Of a stretch of 64,000 nt of DNA, positions 21,630 to 31,731 are shown piece by piece. This DNA comes from Globisporangium splendens. Lineage: Eukaryota > Oomycota > Peronosporomycetes > Pythiales > Pythiaceae. Under the pieces are notes generated by a model that was given only the letters and a program-made list of their open reading frames with translations, was not told the DNA's origin and ran no database searches. A program made the translations under genes and the position numbers. Where the stretch lies: positions 399,977 to 463,976 of the forward strand of contig VFIW01000016.1 of NCBI GenBank assembly GCA_006386115.1, in the 5' to 3' direction. Each line of letters starts with the position of its first letter. Within the stretch, counting starts at the first letter, position 1.

Positions 21630-23593
21630 ATGCGCGGGTCGCGCGTCGTGGAGATCCGCATGGAGGAGTACGAGCGCAGCAAACGGTCGATCCTCAAGAC
21701 GATTCGGTTCCGTCTGGCCGTTCTCGGTGTAGTCACCGGGATTCTCGCCATAGTGTCGATCATTCTCGGCGTCGTACGGAGAGGCTCTGCTCGCCCAGAT
21801 TGCTTGCCGCTCTTCATCTGGGCTGACCTCCAGTGTTTTATTATGTTTTGCACCTAGGTTGTGCGTTCGTACCACATGAAGGTCGTCAAGTTTTCGCATC
21901 GCTGCATCAGTGTGCGACTCCGCGATCTCTACTTTGTGTACGGCATCTTTTCCACGCTCTGCATCTTCCACGGCTTCTACATGGACGGCAACTGGGACCG
22001 GTTGCAACTCGATGGCAACCGCCTCGTCATGCACGTGCGGCTGTACTCGCTTCTGGGCTTTGGCGCCTGGCTCGTCGGTACGATTTGCTCAGCCACCTTT
22101 TCTGATGGAGTAAATAGGTGGCGTGACTTGAGTTCTCAAACATGTTGTGGCGATAAATTGCAGCACTTTGGCTTGGAGCAGCGACGCTATCGGCTTTCGG
22201 ACTCGTAGAAACGCAGTTTATCGCCGATTCCAGTCCAAACCTCATCTACCTCACCACGCTCATCATGTGCTGCGTATGCGTAAATCCACCTCCATGCCCT
22301 CAAACTTGGAATTCTATACATTCTGACTGATTTCTCTCTCCATTAGCTCCGTTTGCTGATCTCACCGTGGCTTCTCAACACGATTCACAAGAAAGGATCT
22401 CAAGCCGACGAATACTACTGGTACGTGTCATTGCAGTGGCACATGGCTACATTTCTAGGTATCTTTCGTCACATACACTCTCTCTGTGTCTACCACTTTT
22501 CCCTTTTGAAAAGCGCCGAGTTCATGGCCGATCTCAAGCAACAACAGCGCCGATCCGCTCGTCCTCGCTACGAAGTAGACGACGACGACGACTCGGACCA
22601 CGATGCAGAGTCTCGAAGTCGTGTCACGCCACTACAAGACGAAGAGCACGAAGAAGAAGACGCGGTGCCTCGTCGGAATAGCAGATCCAAGTCGAAAAAG
22701 CGTGGTCAGAAGAACCGGAAAGTCTTCTACAATGCCGACGGTACCGCATCGGTGGCTACTGGTCCGGAAGCCGTGACTGCACGGTCCTCGCTCCAGGGTG
22801 GGACTGGTTCCCCAAGGAGTGCAGTTGCACCGCAGGGTGACTACTACGGTCGCCCCGTGCCGCCGTCGGCATCGCTGGAGCTGAATCTCCAAGGCGGGGT
22901 CGTGCAGGAAGGACTGCTGACGTCCAGCCACGCGAGCAACCCCGACCAGATCCCGTTCGCGTCGCCCGTGTTCCTTTTGGATCGCGAGCCGCGATTGCAA
23001 CCAAACGACTTTTGGTGGCTCTGGAAGCACGTCGAGACAACGTAAGTGTGCATTACGCTCCCACCATCCGGAGACAGGCGCCTCGGATCTGAGAACGTTT
23101 GGCGCTGACTGACTGACATTGACGCTCTCCTCACCCACTTGTGCCCGTGGCCGCTCCTACTCTTGCTCTGGTTTCATAGTGGGTCCTTCTCGTGTCTGTT
23201 TACGAACAAGCCGTCCAAGCGCGATGTGGACGCGCACCTCCGAAAATTCGGCTTCCACGTGATCGGGAGCGACGCCAAGGACAACGTGCTGCAGACGCAC
23301 TTCTACGCGTACCAGTACGGCACCGACCTTGCCTTTCTCTGCGAGTTCGTGCTCGTCTTCTCGCGAAGGTTCTTCCAGGCGACATTCAAGTGCAAGGTAT
23401 TACAGTGTACCGCATAATCATCAACATACCTCTGGTAAAGATTCCTTCCCTGCCATGGACCTATGCACCTGACGTGCGTGCGTGTGGGATTCTGCTGGTG
23501 CTGTTGAATGGACAGGAGCGGGAAGCGGCCGCCGACTTTGTCACGCGCTTCAACCTTCAGGAGCTCCTGGTCGTCGAGAGCGGGAACGACTGA
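21630..23593 (+). CDS. Multi-pass membrane protein with beta-adaptin-appendage-like C-terminus
   Basis: Predicted exons are 21630-21773, 21858-22077, 22164-22273, 22347-22420, 22514-23041, 23180-23396 and 23516-23593, about 456 residues, all in phase. The N-terminal half has roughly four hydrophobic helices (RLAVLGVVTGILAIVSIILG, LYFVYGIFSTLCIFHGFYM, YSLLGFGAWLVG onward, LIYLTTLIMCCLRLLISPWL). A cytosolic linker follows that is acidic, then basic (YEVDDDDDSDHD, RRNSRSKSKKRGQKN). The C-terminal 120 residues (DFWWLWKHVETTGSFSC, AHLRKFGFHVIGSD, FYAYQYGTDLAFLCEFVLV, QATFKCK) follow the pattern of the C-terminal appendage subdomain of beta-adaptins, which binds endocytic partners. That assignment is by eye and tentative. 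Fusion of such a fold to a membrane protein would be unusual. A 5' exon may be missing. Confidence 0.7.
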
Positions 23594-26326
23594 AGGCAGA
23601 CAGGTCCTCCTCAACTGGCAATCTCGCATCACTTCATCGCCAGCGACGAAGCACCAGGACAACTTGGCGTCAATTGGATCGCTGCGTGCACATTTTGCAT
23701 ACTGTCACCGCTTTACACAAATCCACTAGCGAGTATCCAGTAAGCACTTCCGGTGCATGCATGCATTTCTGCCTTTTTTGAGGATGAAACCGAGATTATG
23801 CAGTCACAGAGTTGCTGAGAATGCAGTCTGGGATACTCCTGTGCTGCATCCATCACGCCAGGATCGTCCAGCGATTGGTTGCATGCATCACCGTCTCCAG
23901 AGACCTGGCGACTGGTCCAACCGCAGGAGTGGCGCAGAGTGGACCCGAGGTTTTTTACCCGAAGAGCTCCAAATCTTGAACCTTGCTCGCTGCATGCCTG
24001 ACATTCAGAAAGATACGCCTTATGAATCACAAATTGTGATTGACAGCAAAGGGACCAAAGAATCAAGGCGCACGCGACCATCCATCACGCATTTGATGCC
24101 GCCGCGTGTCGTTGCGGTCTCAGAAACAGGACAGATGCAACAGTCCCTTGACACTGGTGGAATTTTCGAACGAGAGGATGGACGCGCTGTCTCTACTCCG
24201 ACAAGAGACGGGCCGGCCGACCGACTTTGCCAAACCTCTTTTCTCGTTCGTTCACGCGGAAGCGCTCGCCTGCGAACGAAGCATGGGCGTCAAGCTCATC
24301 TCGCTGGCCCATTCACTCAACCGGCCACTCACCCGCAAAACGGAGCGAAGAGCTCCGACTCCCGTTCAGTCAGCGGATCACCACAGCAGACGAGCCAGTG
24401 TGTCGCTGCGACGCGTCACGCTTTGCATTGGCCAAATGTCGACGAATCTCATACGGTACGCTAGATACTGTAATGTAGAAGAGACCGAGCAGCTCCAGTG
24501 AGCATGACACACATCAAAAAAATGTCCAGAGAGGGCAGTAAACTCTGTTTTGCAGCAGCAACGAGTGGAGAGCAACTGTCGAAGCGAATTCTCGGCGCCG
24601 CCACAGCCCACATCCGCTGCGGATCTCTTGCTTGTCGACGTACGCGGCAGCGTTTGTGCGCAGCGCACCTTCTTTCTCTCACGGATCAAGTGCAGGCGCA
24701 GGCAAAGTGGCCCGTACCTGCACCTCGCATTCGAAAAAATGGAAACGAGACTTTTGGGTGGATCTCTGTTTGTTTGTGCTGCCCGGTTGTCGGGATTGGG
24801 CAAGATCTCAACAATGCCAGCGACATTCTTCAATGCTCACTGTTGCTTAGCAAATTAAAACTAACAAACAGTTCAACCACACGCGATGGCGCGATTGTAG
24901 GATTTCATTTGCAGACAGAGCAGGCGCTGCGATTGTTGCTGAGTTTTTAGCGTGCGCTGGTTACTGTTGGACGACGACTGTGGGAGCGTTCACTCTTCTT
25001 ACTGGAGCCCGCGTTGGTCCGCGGATAACCAGCAAATGCCCTCCGCTTAGGCAGAGAGAGCCGCAAAATTCTCAGAGCGGCTCAATGAAGCACTCACCAC
25101 CACCCAGAGACAGGCGAGGGACAATTTTTACACGAAAGAGGATCCACTTAATGTAATGGAATTCGACATCGGAAGTCTTTATCAGCAGCATGCAATCATC
25201 GTTTCCGCATTGAGTTTCCTTAAACTGTGGCATGTTTGCGATTCCAGTGCTTCTTCTGATGCAAATGCTGGGAGGCTGTCGTTGGCAGGCACCATTTGGG
25301 TCGGTTCTTTTTTTATCATCAAAGGCTGGGGAATCAAAACAAATCCTCTTCCGTTTTGGCGAGTCTGTCGAATCCACACGCTTCCGTGTGTGAAGACTGA
25401 TAACAGCGACCCATCCATTGCGGCATTCCTCCCTCAGCTGGGGGCTTGAGACATCCATCAGCTGTCCGTCTTGTTTAGCCAGGCTGCTTGCTCTCCATGG
25501 CTGCCGTCATCGCTCGCTCGCGCGGTTTTCTTTCGGAGAGAGCGTGCGAGGGGGCTCTCGCGCCTGTTTTCCCTGAGGCAGCACCATCGACAGCCAGCGG
25601 ATGTGGCACAGCCTGAATGCAGATAATGTCACGGAAGTTGCCTCCATGACAGTTGCCCCTCTCTTTCCCCCTCCGATCGAAAAAATCGAACCGCACCAAT
25701 TTGATGCAACCTCCAACACTCTATATACTTGCTATCTGCTTTTTCAACCTGATCATTGTATGACATGTACCTTGCTATAAATGATAACTGATATCAAGGA
25801 TACGAGCTGAATGCAGCAACGACTTGGCAACACTTCAGTCACGGACAGACGAAAATGCGCGACCGAAGACGAACAAGTGCCATGACAACGCATCGACCGT
25901 CGCCCTCTCGTCCGAGAGCGTACGTAACGCGCACGGAGGCTCCAGCGCTCGCCCGTGTGTCGACACCCTCGCCTCCCTCCCTCCTTGGTGATCCCCCCAC
26001 CACCAGCCATCCATCACACTGAGGAGGAAGCGTGGCTGTTTTATGTGACGCAGAAGAGACCGCCTTGTTTTTTCGCCTGCCTGGTGCACTGTACGAAAGT
26101 CGCCTATGGCAGGCACGACGGACGGCGCGCGCGCGTTTGCCCGTCGCATCCCCTCCGTCGCTCGGGCTCCTCTCCTTCGGCGGCGTGGCGGGCGGGTCCC
26201 TCGTCCCTGCGTCGCGCTGCTTTTTGCTCCGCCGACGTCGCTCAGTCTTGATTTTCCTGTGCTTCGGAGACACCCCTCCATCCGTCGACAGCCTCCCTCC
26301 ACTTCCAGCTTCCCCCATCCATATCA
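23594..26326. other. 2.7-kb gene-poor interval
   Basis: Mostly non-coding by eye. A possible two-exon gene at 24178-24858 is listed separately. The 25850-26320 end is GC-rich with long open frames on both strands, but these look like composition effects in the 5' region of the RWP-RK gene. No repeats stood out. Confidence 0.4.
24178..24858 (+). CDS. Possible two-exon hypothetical gene (doubtful)
   Basis: From the ATG at 24178 the frame has GC-rich third positions like the real genes nearby, and reads MDALSLLRQETGRPTDFAKP and onward. A donor GTAGAAG near 24476 and an acceptor TTTTGCAG near 24556 would join it in phase to a second open stretch (SAPPQPTSAADLLLVDVRG, LHLAFEKMETRLLGGSLFV) ending at 24858. 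I recognise no family, and no neighbour supports it. It may be a decayed gene or chance. Codon bias is the only argument in favour. Confidence 0.22.
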
Positions 26327-26935
26327 ATGGTTGCTGCAGTTCACCCGATGGATCAACAACGCATGGCCGCCGACTTTGAACTCGCCGAGCTCCAGCAGTA
26401 CTACCACCTGCCGCTCCGTGAGGCCGCGCGCCGTCTCGGCAGCTGCGAGGCCGTGATCAAGCGCGTGTGCCGCCGCAAGCAGATCCAGCGCTGGCCGTAC
26501 CGCCAGGTCTCGTCCAAGCTCATCAAGATCCAGCACCTGTGCAAGTACATGGCGCACGTCAAGGACCCGGAGCAAGTTGCGCGCATCCAGCAAAAGGTCA
26601 AGCAGCTCACGCATGAATACCTCGAGATCGTCGGTGGCCAGGTGCCGTCGGAGCTCCAACTCTCAGCTGCCGAGGCCGCGATGGTGCCCGCGCTGCCGAC
26701 GTCGGGGTCGGCCGGGTTCGTGGACCCCGCGGAGATCGCGTCGGCCGTCGACGACGCCGCAGACGAGGAAGAGATGGACGAAGAGATCGTCGTCGACGAC
26801 TCGGACGAAGCTGAGGACGACAAAGCGACGGCGAGCGACGACACAACGACGCTGTCCGCGTACTCGCTGCGCTTCATCTTGTCCGACTGCAAAGTGTTAG
26901 AGACCCACACCGGCGTGCAGCTCTCCAGTCGGTAG
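26327..26935 (+). CDS. RWP-RK domain transcription factor
   Basis: A 202-residue intronless ORF. Residues about 18-68 form the RWP-RK DNA-binding motif, with LQQYYHLPLREAARRLGSCE, then VIKRVCRRKQIQRWPYRQV. In plants this fold underlies NIN-like and RKD factors, and oomycetes carry an expanded set expressed in defined life stages. The signature here is RWPYRQ rather than RWPYRK, a conservative change. The middle is helical and the C-terminal 60 residues are very acidic (DEEEMDEEIVVDDSDEAEDD), a possible activation domain. The ATG at 26327 was used; an ATG seven codons later (MDQQRMAADF) is an equal candidate. Confidence 0.88.
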   Translation: MVAAVHPMDQQRMAADFELAELQQYYHLPLREAARRLGSCEAVIKRVCRRKQIQRWPYRQVSSKLIKIQHLCKYMAHVKDPEQVARIQQKVKQLTHEYLEIVGGQVPSELQLSAAEAAMVPALPTSGSAGFVDPAEIASAVDDAADEEEMDEEIVVDDSDEAEDDKATASDDTTTLSAYSLRFILSDCKVLETHTGVQLSSR

Positions 26936-27656
26936 ACAAGAGGAGAGAAGTGTTCTCACCGAAACAAAGTAGCGCAATTATTAGTCTGTTTATTACTCCC
27001 CCAACTCATATACACACCATAGAGTACACCCCCCGCAACCATGTTAAAATACGTGTGCAATTGCATTATATAAATGAAAGAAAGATTGCTTTATTGGAGC
27101 CCCTTGCACTGGAAGCACAATAGGGATCTTGCCATAGTTCAAACGAAATGCCAACCCCAGTGCTTGAAAGATGGCTTTGTAAACGTGGGAACTAGGTACC
27201 GACTCCACAGAGGTGCTGTTTTTCCAGCGAAATGGAAGCCCATGAGGATTTTGCTGTTGGAGTTGACAAAATGGATCCAAGATCGCGACGATCCCAGACA
27301 GGGGGAACCAGTTTGAAGTTGACACCATTGTTCAGGTCTGGTCATAATTTGGGTCAGGTATTTTTCCGTCATGCAGAAGACACTTTGGCTTCTTGAGCAG
27401 ATAGATTCGCAATATGAGCCAGATGCCGCGATGGACTCGCCGTAAGAACGACAGGATAGTGTTCAGCGTTTGTACAACCTCAAGCATCGCAGTACTGATG
27501 ACTCCGATAAATAGGTGCGTGGGAGAACACCAATCCTTTGGTCTCTCTTGTTCTCAGCCGTGCACTTAGAATATCCTTTTAAAACGGAGAAATTTCATTA
27601 GATTAATACAGCAACGTTTGCGATGTAGGCACCCGTACTAAGGTTACTATGAAAAG
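26936..27656. other. Intergenic region between convergent genes
   Basis: About 720 AT-rich bases between the RWP-RK gene and the first glucoamylase gene, both of which end here. I see no gene or repeat. Confidence 0.45.
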
Positions 27657-29447
27657 TTACGCCGACAGAGCTCGCAGTTCTTCGCGAGCATAGTTGGTCG
27701 TGATCAACGACGCGTACGACCAGGTCAAGTCGTTCACACCCTGCGCCGAGCCCGTGTCGCGGTTGTACTGCTCGTTGAAGTGGTAGTTGGCAGCACCGTG
27801 GTACTTGACGCGACGAATGTGCTTGTCACCGTAGGTCTGCAGTCCCTGGACGATCGCGTTGAAGTTGGTCGAGCCAGCAGCGTACGTGCCAGTCGCAATG
27901 CTGAGACCCAGACCAGCTGGAGACGCGCCGTTGAACAGCTTCTGGTTGTTGGTCGTGACCGTGATCGATCCGGCCTTCACGTACGCCGTCGCCGCACGGA
28001 AGACGGTCTCGGCGACACTGAGCGTGGTCAAGTACCATGGGTTGCCCTTCGAGGTACCTGCGCCATCGTAGACATCACCGTAGTAACGGCCGATCGCGAC
28101 AGAGAGCGGCAGACCAGATCCGTCGACCTTGACGTTCTGGTTCAACGTGTACTCGTTGATGAAGCCGTTCGCGAGCTGGAAAATCGTAGCCAGGATGCGG
28201 TCGTCCTGAGGTGCGAAGAGACCGTCGCCCACGTTGCCATGGATGGCACCAAGAGGGATGGCAGCATCGAGAAGACGACCGTTGATCGTGGTCTGGACGG
28301 AACCTGCACCAGCGTTCCAGAACTGGTTGATCTTGGCGTCCAACAGAGTAGCCTGCTGACCGTAGTACGTCGCCGCACCAGTGTCGCCGACCAAGTTGGC
28401 AAAGTCGCGACCTTCGTACAACGCGCGACGCTGCACGGCGACAGTGAAGAAGTGCTGACCGCGTTGTTCTTCCCAGAGATCACAATTGTCAGCAGCGTTG
28501 TAGTTGCGCGTCACGTACTCCAGATCCGCCTTGATCACGCCACTGGCCGTGCTGTTGTAGAGATCAATGACTTTGGAGAGACTGCCTCCGTTCGCGAGGT
28601 ACGCCCGGGAGAAGCGAATGAACGAGCTCGCACGAACAGCTGGACCGTCGTTCTGCGGACGGCACCATGGATCATTGAACGCGTTACCGTTCACGTAATA
28701 CTTGGCTTCGCCAAAGCCAGTCAGCGTGGTCTGAGATTGGAGGCGCTTCGTGAACGTCGCGTGATCCCAGAAAGTCTTCTCGAGAGTCTTGTCGCCGCCC
28801 TTGTACAGCGAGTTGACGACATCCATGACGAGACCGGCGTCACGGATCCAGTGGTAGATGTAGTTGTTGGCGCCCGAAGCCGTGGCTGCGATGATCGAGC
28901 CTGGGAGCGCACCGTTGACGTTCGTTGGACTGATGTTGGCCAACAAGAACGACTTGAAGCTAGGCAAAGCAGCAGCCAAGTAGGTGGTGATATCAGACTG
29001 AAAGCCGCCGGCTGGGACTGGCACAGGTGCTGGAGTTGGGCCAGTTGGTGTGGCCGTCGTCGGAGTTGGCGTCGCAGACGCAGTCACCTGATAGTTCTTG
29101 CCGGAACCGCCGTTGTTGTCATAGTACGTGTTGCCGTTCACCTTGTACTCGACGTAGAACTGCGAGATACCAGCCGAACCGATGGCGCAGTTGAAGCTCC
29201 AGATCTCTTTGTTAGACGAGTCTGGGCCGCTCGTGTACGAGGCGGCGCACGTGTTGCCCCAGGTCTGCGCCGTATTGGCGTAAATGATGTTCACGACCTT
29301 GGTGTACGCCAGGTTCTGGACAGTCATCGAGCCCGTGAGTCTCGAGTTGGCGTAGGTGTACGAGTTGACCTTGACCTCTTGGGCCGCGGTGCAGACAGCA
29401 GCAACGACGATGAGAGCGAGCACGTTGCGGATCGTAGTGAACACCAT
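27657..29447 (-). CDS. Secreted glucoamylase, CBM21-GH15 (copy 1)
   Basis: Glucan 1,4-alpha-glucosidase, releasing glucose from starch or glycogen ends; 596 residues, intronless. A signal peptide covers about residues 1-22 (NVLALIVVAAVCTAAQ). Residues 24-121 resemble a CBM21 starch-binding module (VQNLAYTKVVNIIYANTAQ, FYVEYKVNGNTYYDNNGG). A Thr/Pro linker (TPTPTTATPTGPTPAPVPVP) leads to the GH15 domain, about 150-590. Catalytic motifs are intact: HWIRDAGLVMDVV, the general acid Glu near 326 in DLWEEQRG, and the base Glu near 559 in HFNEQYNRDTGS, followed by DLTWSYASLI. It is the most divergent of three tandem copies in the middle and linker, yet its C-terminal coding part is nearly identical to theirs. 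The long plus-strand ORF opposite it is a codon-bias shadow. Confidence 0.95.
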   Translation of the reverse strand: MVFTTIRNVLALIVVAAVCTAAQEVKVNSYTYANSRLTGSMTVQNLAYTKVVNIIYANTAQTWGNTCAASYTSGPDSSNKEIWSFNCAIGSAGISQFYVEYKVNGNTYYDNNGGSGKNYQVTASATPTPTTATPTGPTPAPVPVPAGGFQSDITTYLAAALPSFKSFLLANISPTNVNGALPGSIIAATASGANNYIYHWIRDAGLVMDVVNSLYKGGDKTLEKTFWDHATFTKRLQSQTTLTGFGEAKYYVNGNAFNDPWCRPQNDGPAVRASSFIRFSRAYLANGGSLSKVIDLYNSTASGVIKADLEYVTRNYNAADNCDLWEEQRGQHFFTVAVQRRALYEGRDFANLVGDTGAATYYGQQATLLDAKINQFWNAGAGSVQTTINGRLLDAAIPLGAIHGNVGDGLFAPQDDRILATIFQLANGFINEYTLNQNVKVDGSGLPLSVAIGRYYGDVYDGAGTSKGNPWYLTTLSVAETVFRAATAYVKAGSITVTTNNQKLFNGASPAGLGLSIATGTYAAGSTNFNAIVQGLQTYGDKHIRRVKYHGAANYHFNEQYNRDTGSAQGVNDLTWSYASLITTNYAREELRALSA

Positions 29448-29489
29448 GGCTGGAAATTGGAGTAGCTCGAAGGAAGGTGACTTGAGCAG

Positions 29490-29514
29490 TTGACCGAAAG
29501 ATCGAGAATGAGCT
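29490..29514 (-). promoter_or_regulatory. Oomycete initiator-like core promoter of glucoamylase copy 1
   Basis: On the minus strand this reads AGCTCATTCTCGATCTTTCG and onward, 43-67 bases before the ATG. The GCTCATTCT core and the TTT a few bases later match the oomycete Inr/flanking promoter consensus GCTCATTYYNCAWTTT except at two positions. The same 25-base block is upstream of all three glucoamylase genes, although the spacing to the ATG differs by 6 bases in copies 2 and 3. Transcription should begin at or near the TCATT. Confidence 0.75.
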
Positions 29515-29695
29515 GTTTGCCCAAGTGGCCAGTGTCGGTGCTTCTTGTTTACTTGGGATTCGATGAGGGTGTGTCAGTGGGGACGTGTGCTGGAGACCCA
29601 CGTGGTTGGTTGTCTTGGGTTGACGTTGAGGTGCACTTTCTGGCACAAGAACGGGCCAACGACTCGCTACTTGATTTATTGTGGAGAGAGGTGGG

Positions 29696-29727
29696 GTGCA
29701 AGGGTGCAAGGGTGCAAGGGTGCAAGG
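29696..29727. repeat. 8-bp tandem repeat, four units
   Basis: GTGCAAGG is repeated four times without change, about 250 bases upstream of glucoamylase copy 1. This is a short microsatellite-like run with no evident function. Confidence 0.85.
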
Positions 29728-30914
29728 TTCGAGGAGAGAGGACGGCGAGTAAGCGAATACGGAACGATGGGACGTGGCAGCACTCGGAATCGTCCAAAGT
29801 AAGGACGGTGTTACGGCTGAGTCTCGTTCTCCCGACACGTTCAAGTTGCACGAATTGTGTTGGTCAAAGTCTGTGAATCTCGTCATGAAAGCTCTACATA
29901 ATGGTGTTCTTGACTGTCCATTTCCAAGCTGAGTCTACGGGAACCAGCGACAGACAACAACCATGTATTCTAAGCAAGTTACCTCCTGTCCATTCCCTAC
30001 TGACCCTGCGTCCGTCCATCTCGTGAGTAATGCAAACGAGTGGATCCCTATTTACACGATGCCAGATACGACGACGACGACGATCGTTTGCGCCTTGAAC
30101 TTGCGCAAAACCAGATTTGTGCGTGCAGCGAACGGTGTACATGGATGGATGGATCCTCACTTTGGTTCTGCATCCACAGATGGAGCGGCAAATGGAGATG
30201 AGCCACAAGGAAACACGCTCAGTCTTGTGGTTTCACTCGCCAACAAGAGACACCAGCCAGCTTGGGGGATTAACCTCAGTCTGCACACTGAACTTGACTC
30301 CGGAATAGACTGCGCAGGTGGCTACATGATGAAATGCACGCTGTATAAACACGCAGACAACACTTCTAGACGCAAGCACAAATCGCTGCACCGAATCCTA
30401 CGCTCGCTTTCCAGAGGATCGGTGGACAAGTCCTGATTAATGAGACATAGAGTTTGGTGTCGTTGCCGCTCACATTTGGAGCTGTCGCTATTAAATTCTA
30501 CTGTACTGCGTCCATACAGGAATGCAGCACATTGAAGACTGGGACCCACATGACATGCGTCAATTGCATCTTCTGTTTCGTGAGTCTCACCATGTCTGAT
30601 TAGCGACCACAGCTGGAACGTGCATAAAACAGGTAATAATGATACAAAACAGCCGTCGCGCGCCTGTCAACGGCGTTCACAGTCAGCACAAAGCGCAACG
30701 AGATCAGCGCACATGAATGGCTTTTCACTACACACCATCAGATCAATCTCAAGCACAATGGCAACTCATAACCACTGCATAGCGACTCTCTAACGTTGAG
30801 ATAAGTGCTTTAGGTTTCTCCCAATGCATGCGGATAGGCAGGCTGTGTTTACTGCAGAAACGGACAGCGCACTTGACACGAAGAGTGTGTAACCTGTTTC
30901 CGCGCCAGCTGATT

Positions 30915-31035
30915 GTGCTGCTCTTCCTGAGGTTGAAGTCCCGACTTGAACATGAAGCCTGGCACTGGATTTCAGTCCCACCCTCGAGGGATCTTGTTCT
31001 CCCACTTCAAGATGCGAACTTCAGAAACGCGTCGT
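30915..31035. repeat. Degenerate interspersed repeat, copy A
   Basis: Shares GACTTGAACATG, GGCACTGGATTTCAGTCCCA and GAACTTCAGAAACG in the same order and similar spacing with sequences near 35022-35160 and 38098-38215. The three copies lie between or behind the glucoamylase genes. Identity is partial, so this is an old dispersed element or a shared ancestral flank. Confidence 0.5.
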
Positions 31036-31731
31036 GCTTTAGTTTCGTGTTTTGTTGGCATGGGCAAAACGATATGGGGGAAAGCGACTTATCGCAATAA
31101 AAGTATGCACTGATAGATAACCACCACGATTTACGCGAATGGTTTTCAATGTGCTTAGTCCTTCTAGCTGTGAGCAAGGCATCCCACTTCAAAGAGTGCT
31201 CGTTGATCGGTCAAGTCAAAGTACGCGATCCACGCACTCATCGGAAATCGTAGATCCATCATCATTGGTGTCGTGTATCCAGCTGGATGCGCACGTGTCC
31301 CCGAGATCGCACTCTTTTGCATAAGGTTATTATCTGTGCCTCATCTGCCGCTAGTCCAAGTTTCTCGGGCAAGAACACAAAAGAACCGAGATTTTGATCG
31401 ATCCTGAAGTTTTCACAGTCGACAGTTGCCTTCAATGCTGCCTGGTTTTCGTGAGACAAAAGGAATCCAGCGTCAACTCTCAACTTCAACCGAGCAAACT
31501 ACGGAAGCTCACATTCGCCTCGACGCGAAACGGAACATGCCGAAGCACATACGTGCCCAGACTAATCTGGTTTTAGGTCTTTGTACAGCTATTTTGACAG
31601 TCATCTGCTGGAATTGCTGACCATTGACAAAATCTCAAAAGAAGTCTCACGAAGTTCAAAACCTCAAGCTTACGTATAAGAATTTCAGACACTTGCTCAA
31701 ACATACAAACAAGCCAACACTGCGAAGGTAT

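Larger units (their letters stand above)
29448..31731. other. Intergenic region between glucoamylase copies 1 and 2
   Basis: 2.3 kb without a convincing gene. It holds the promoter of copy 1, an 8-bp tandem repeat at 29696-29727 and one copy of a degenerate interspersed repeat near 30915-31035. An ATG-started ORF at 29963-30436 has no recognisable domain and low coding character. Confidence 0.5.

Noticed and set aside
23757..24464. 235-codon plus-strand ORF
   Set aside because: The translation has no recognisable pattern and it competes with a better codon-biased frame from 24178.
25835..26327. Overlapping minus-strand ORFs before the RWP-RK gene
   Set aside because: Both strands are open because of high GC; the translations are Arg/Ser/Pro-rich with no domain.
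27780..29465. 561-codon open frame on the plus strand opposite glucoamylase copy 1, with similar ones opposite copies 2 and 3
   Set aside because: It is the antisense shadow of a GC-biased gene: it has no domain, is Val/Arg-rich, and its breaks follow the codon use of the glucoamylases.
29963..30436. 157-codon plus-strand ORF between glucoamylase copies 1 and 2
   Set aside because: It begins with an ATG but the translation is featureless and is not kept in the equivalent gap before copy 3.
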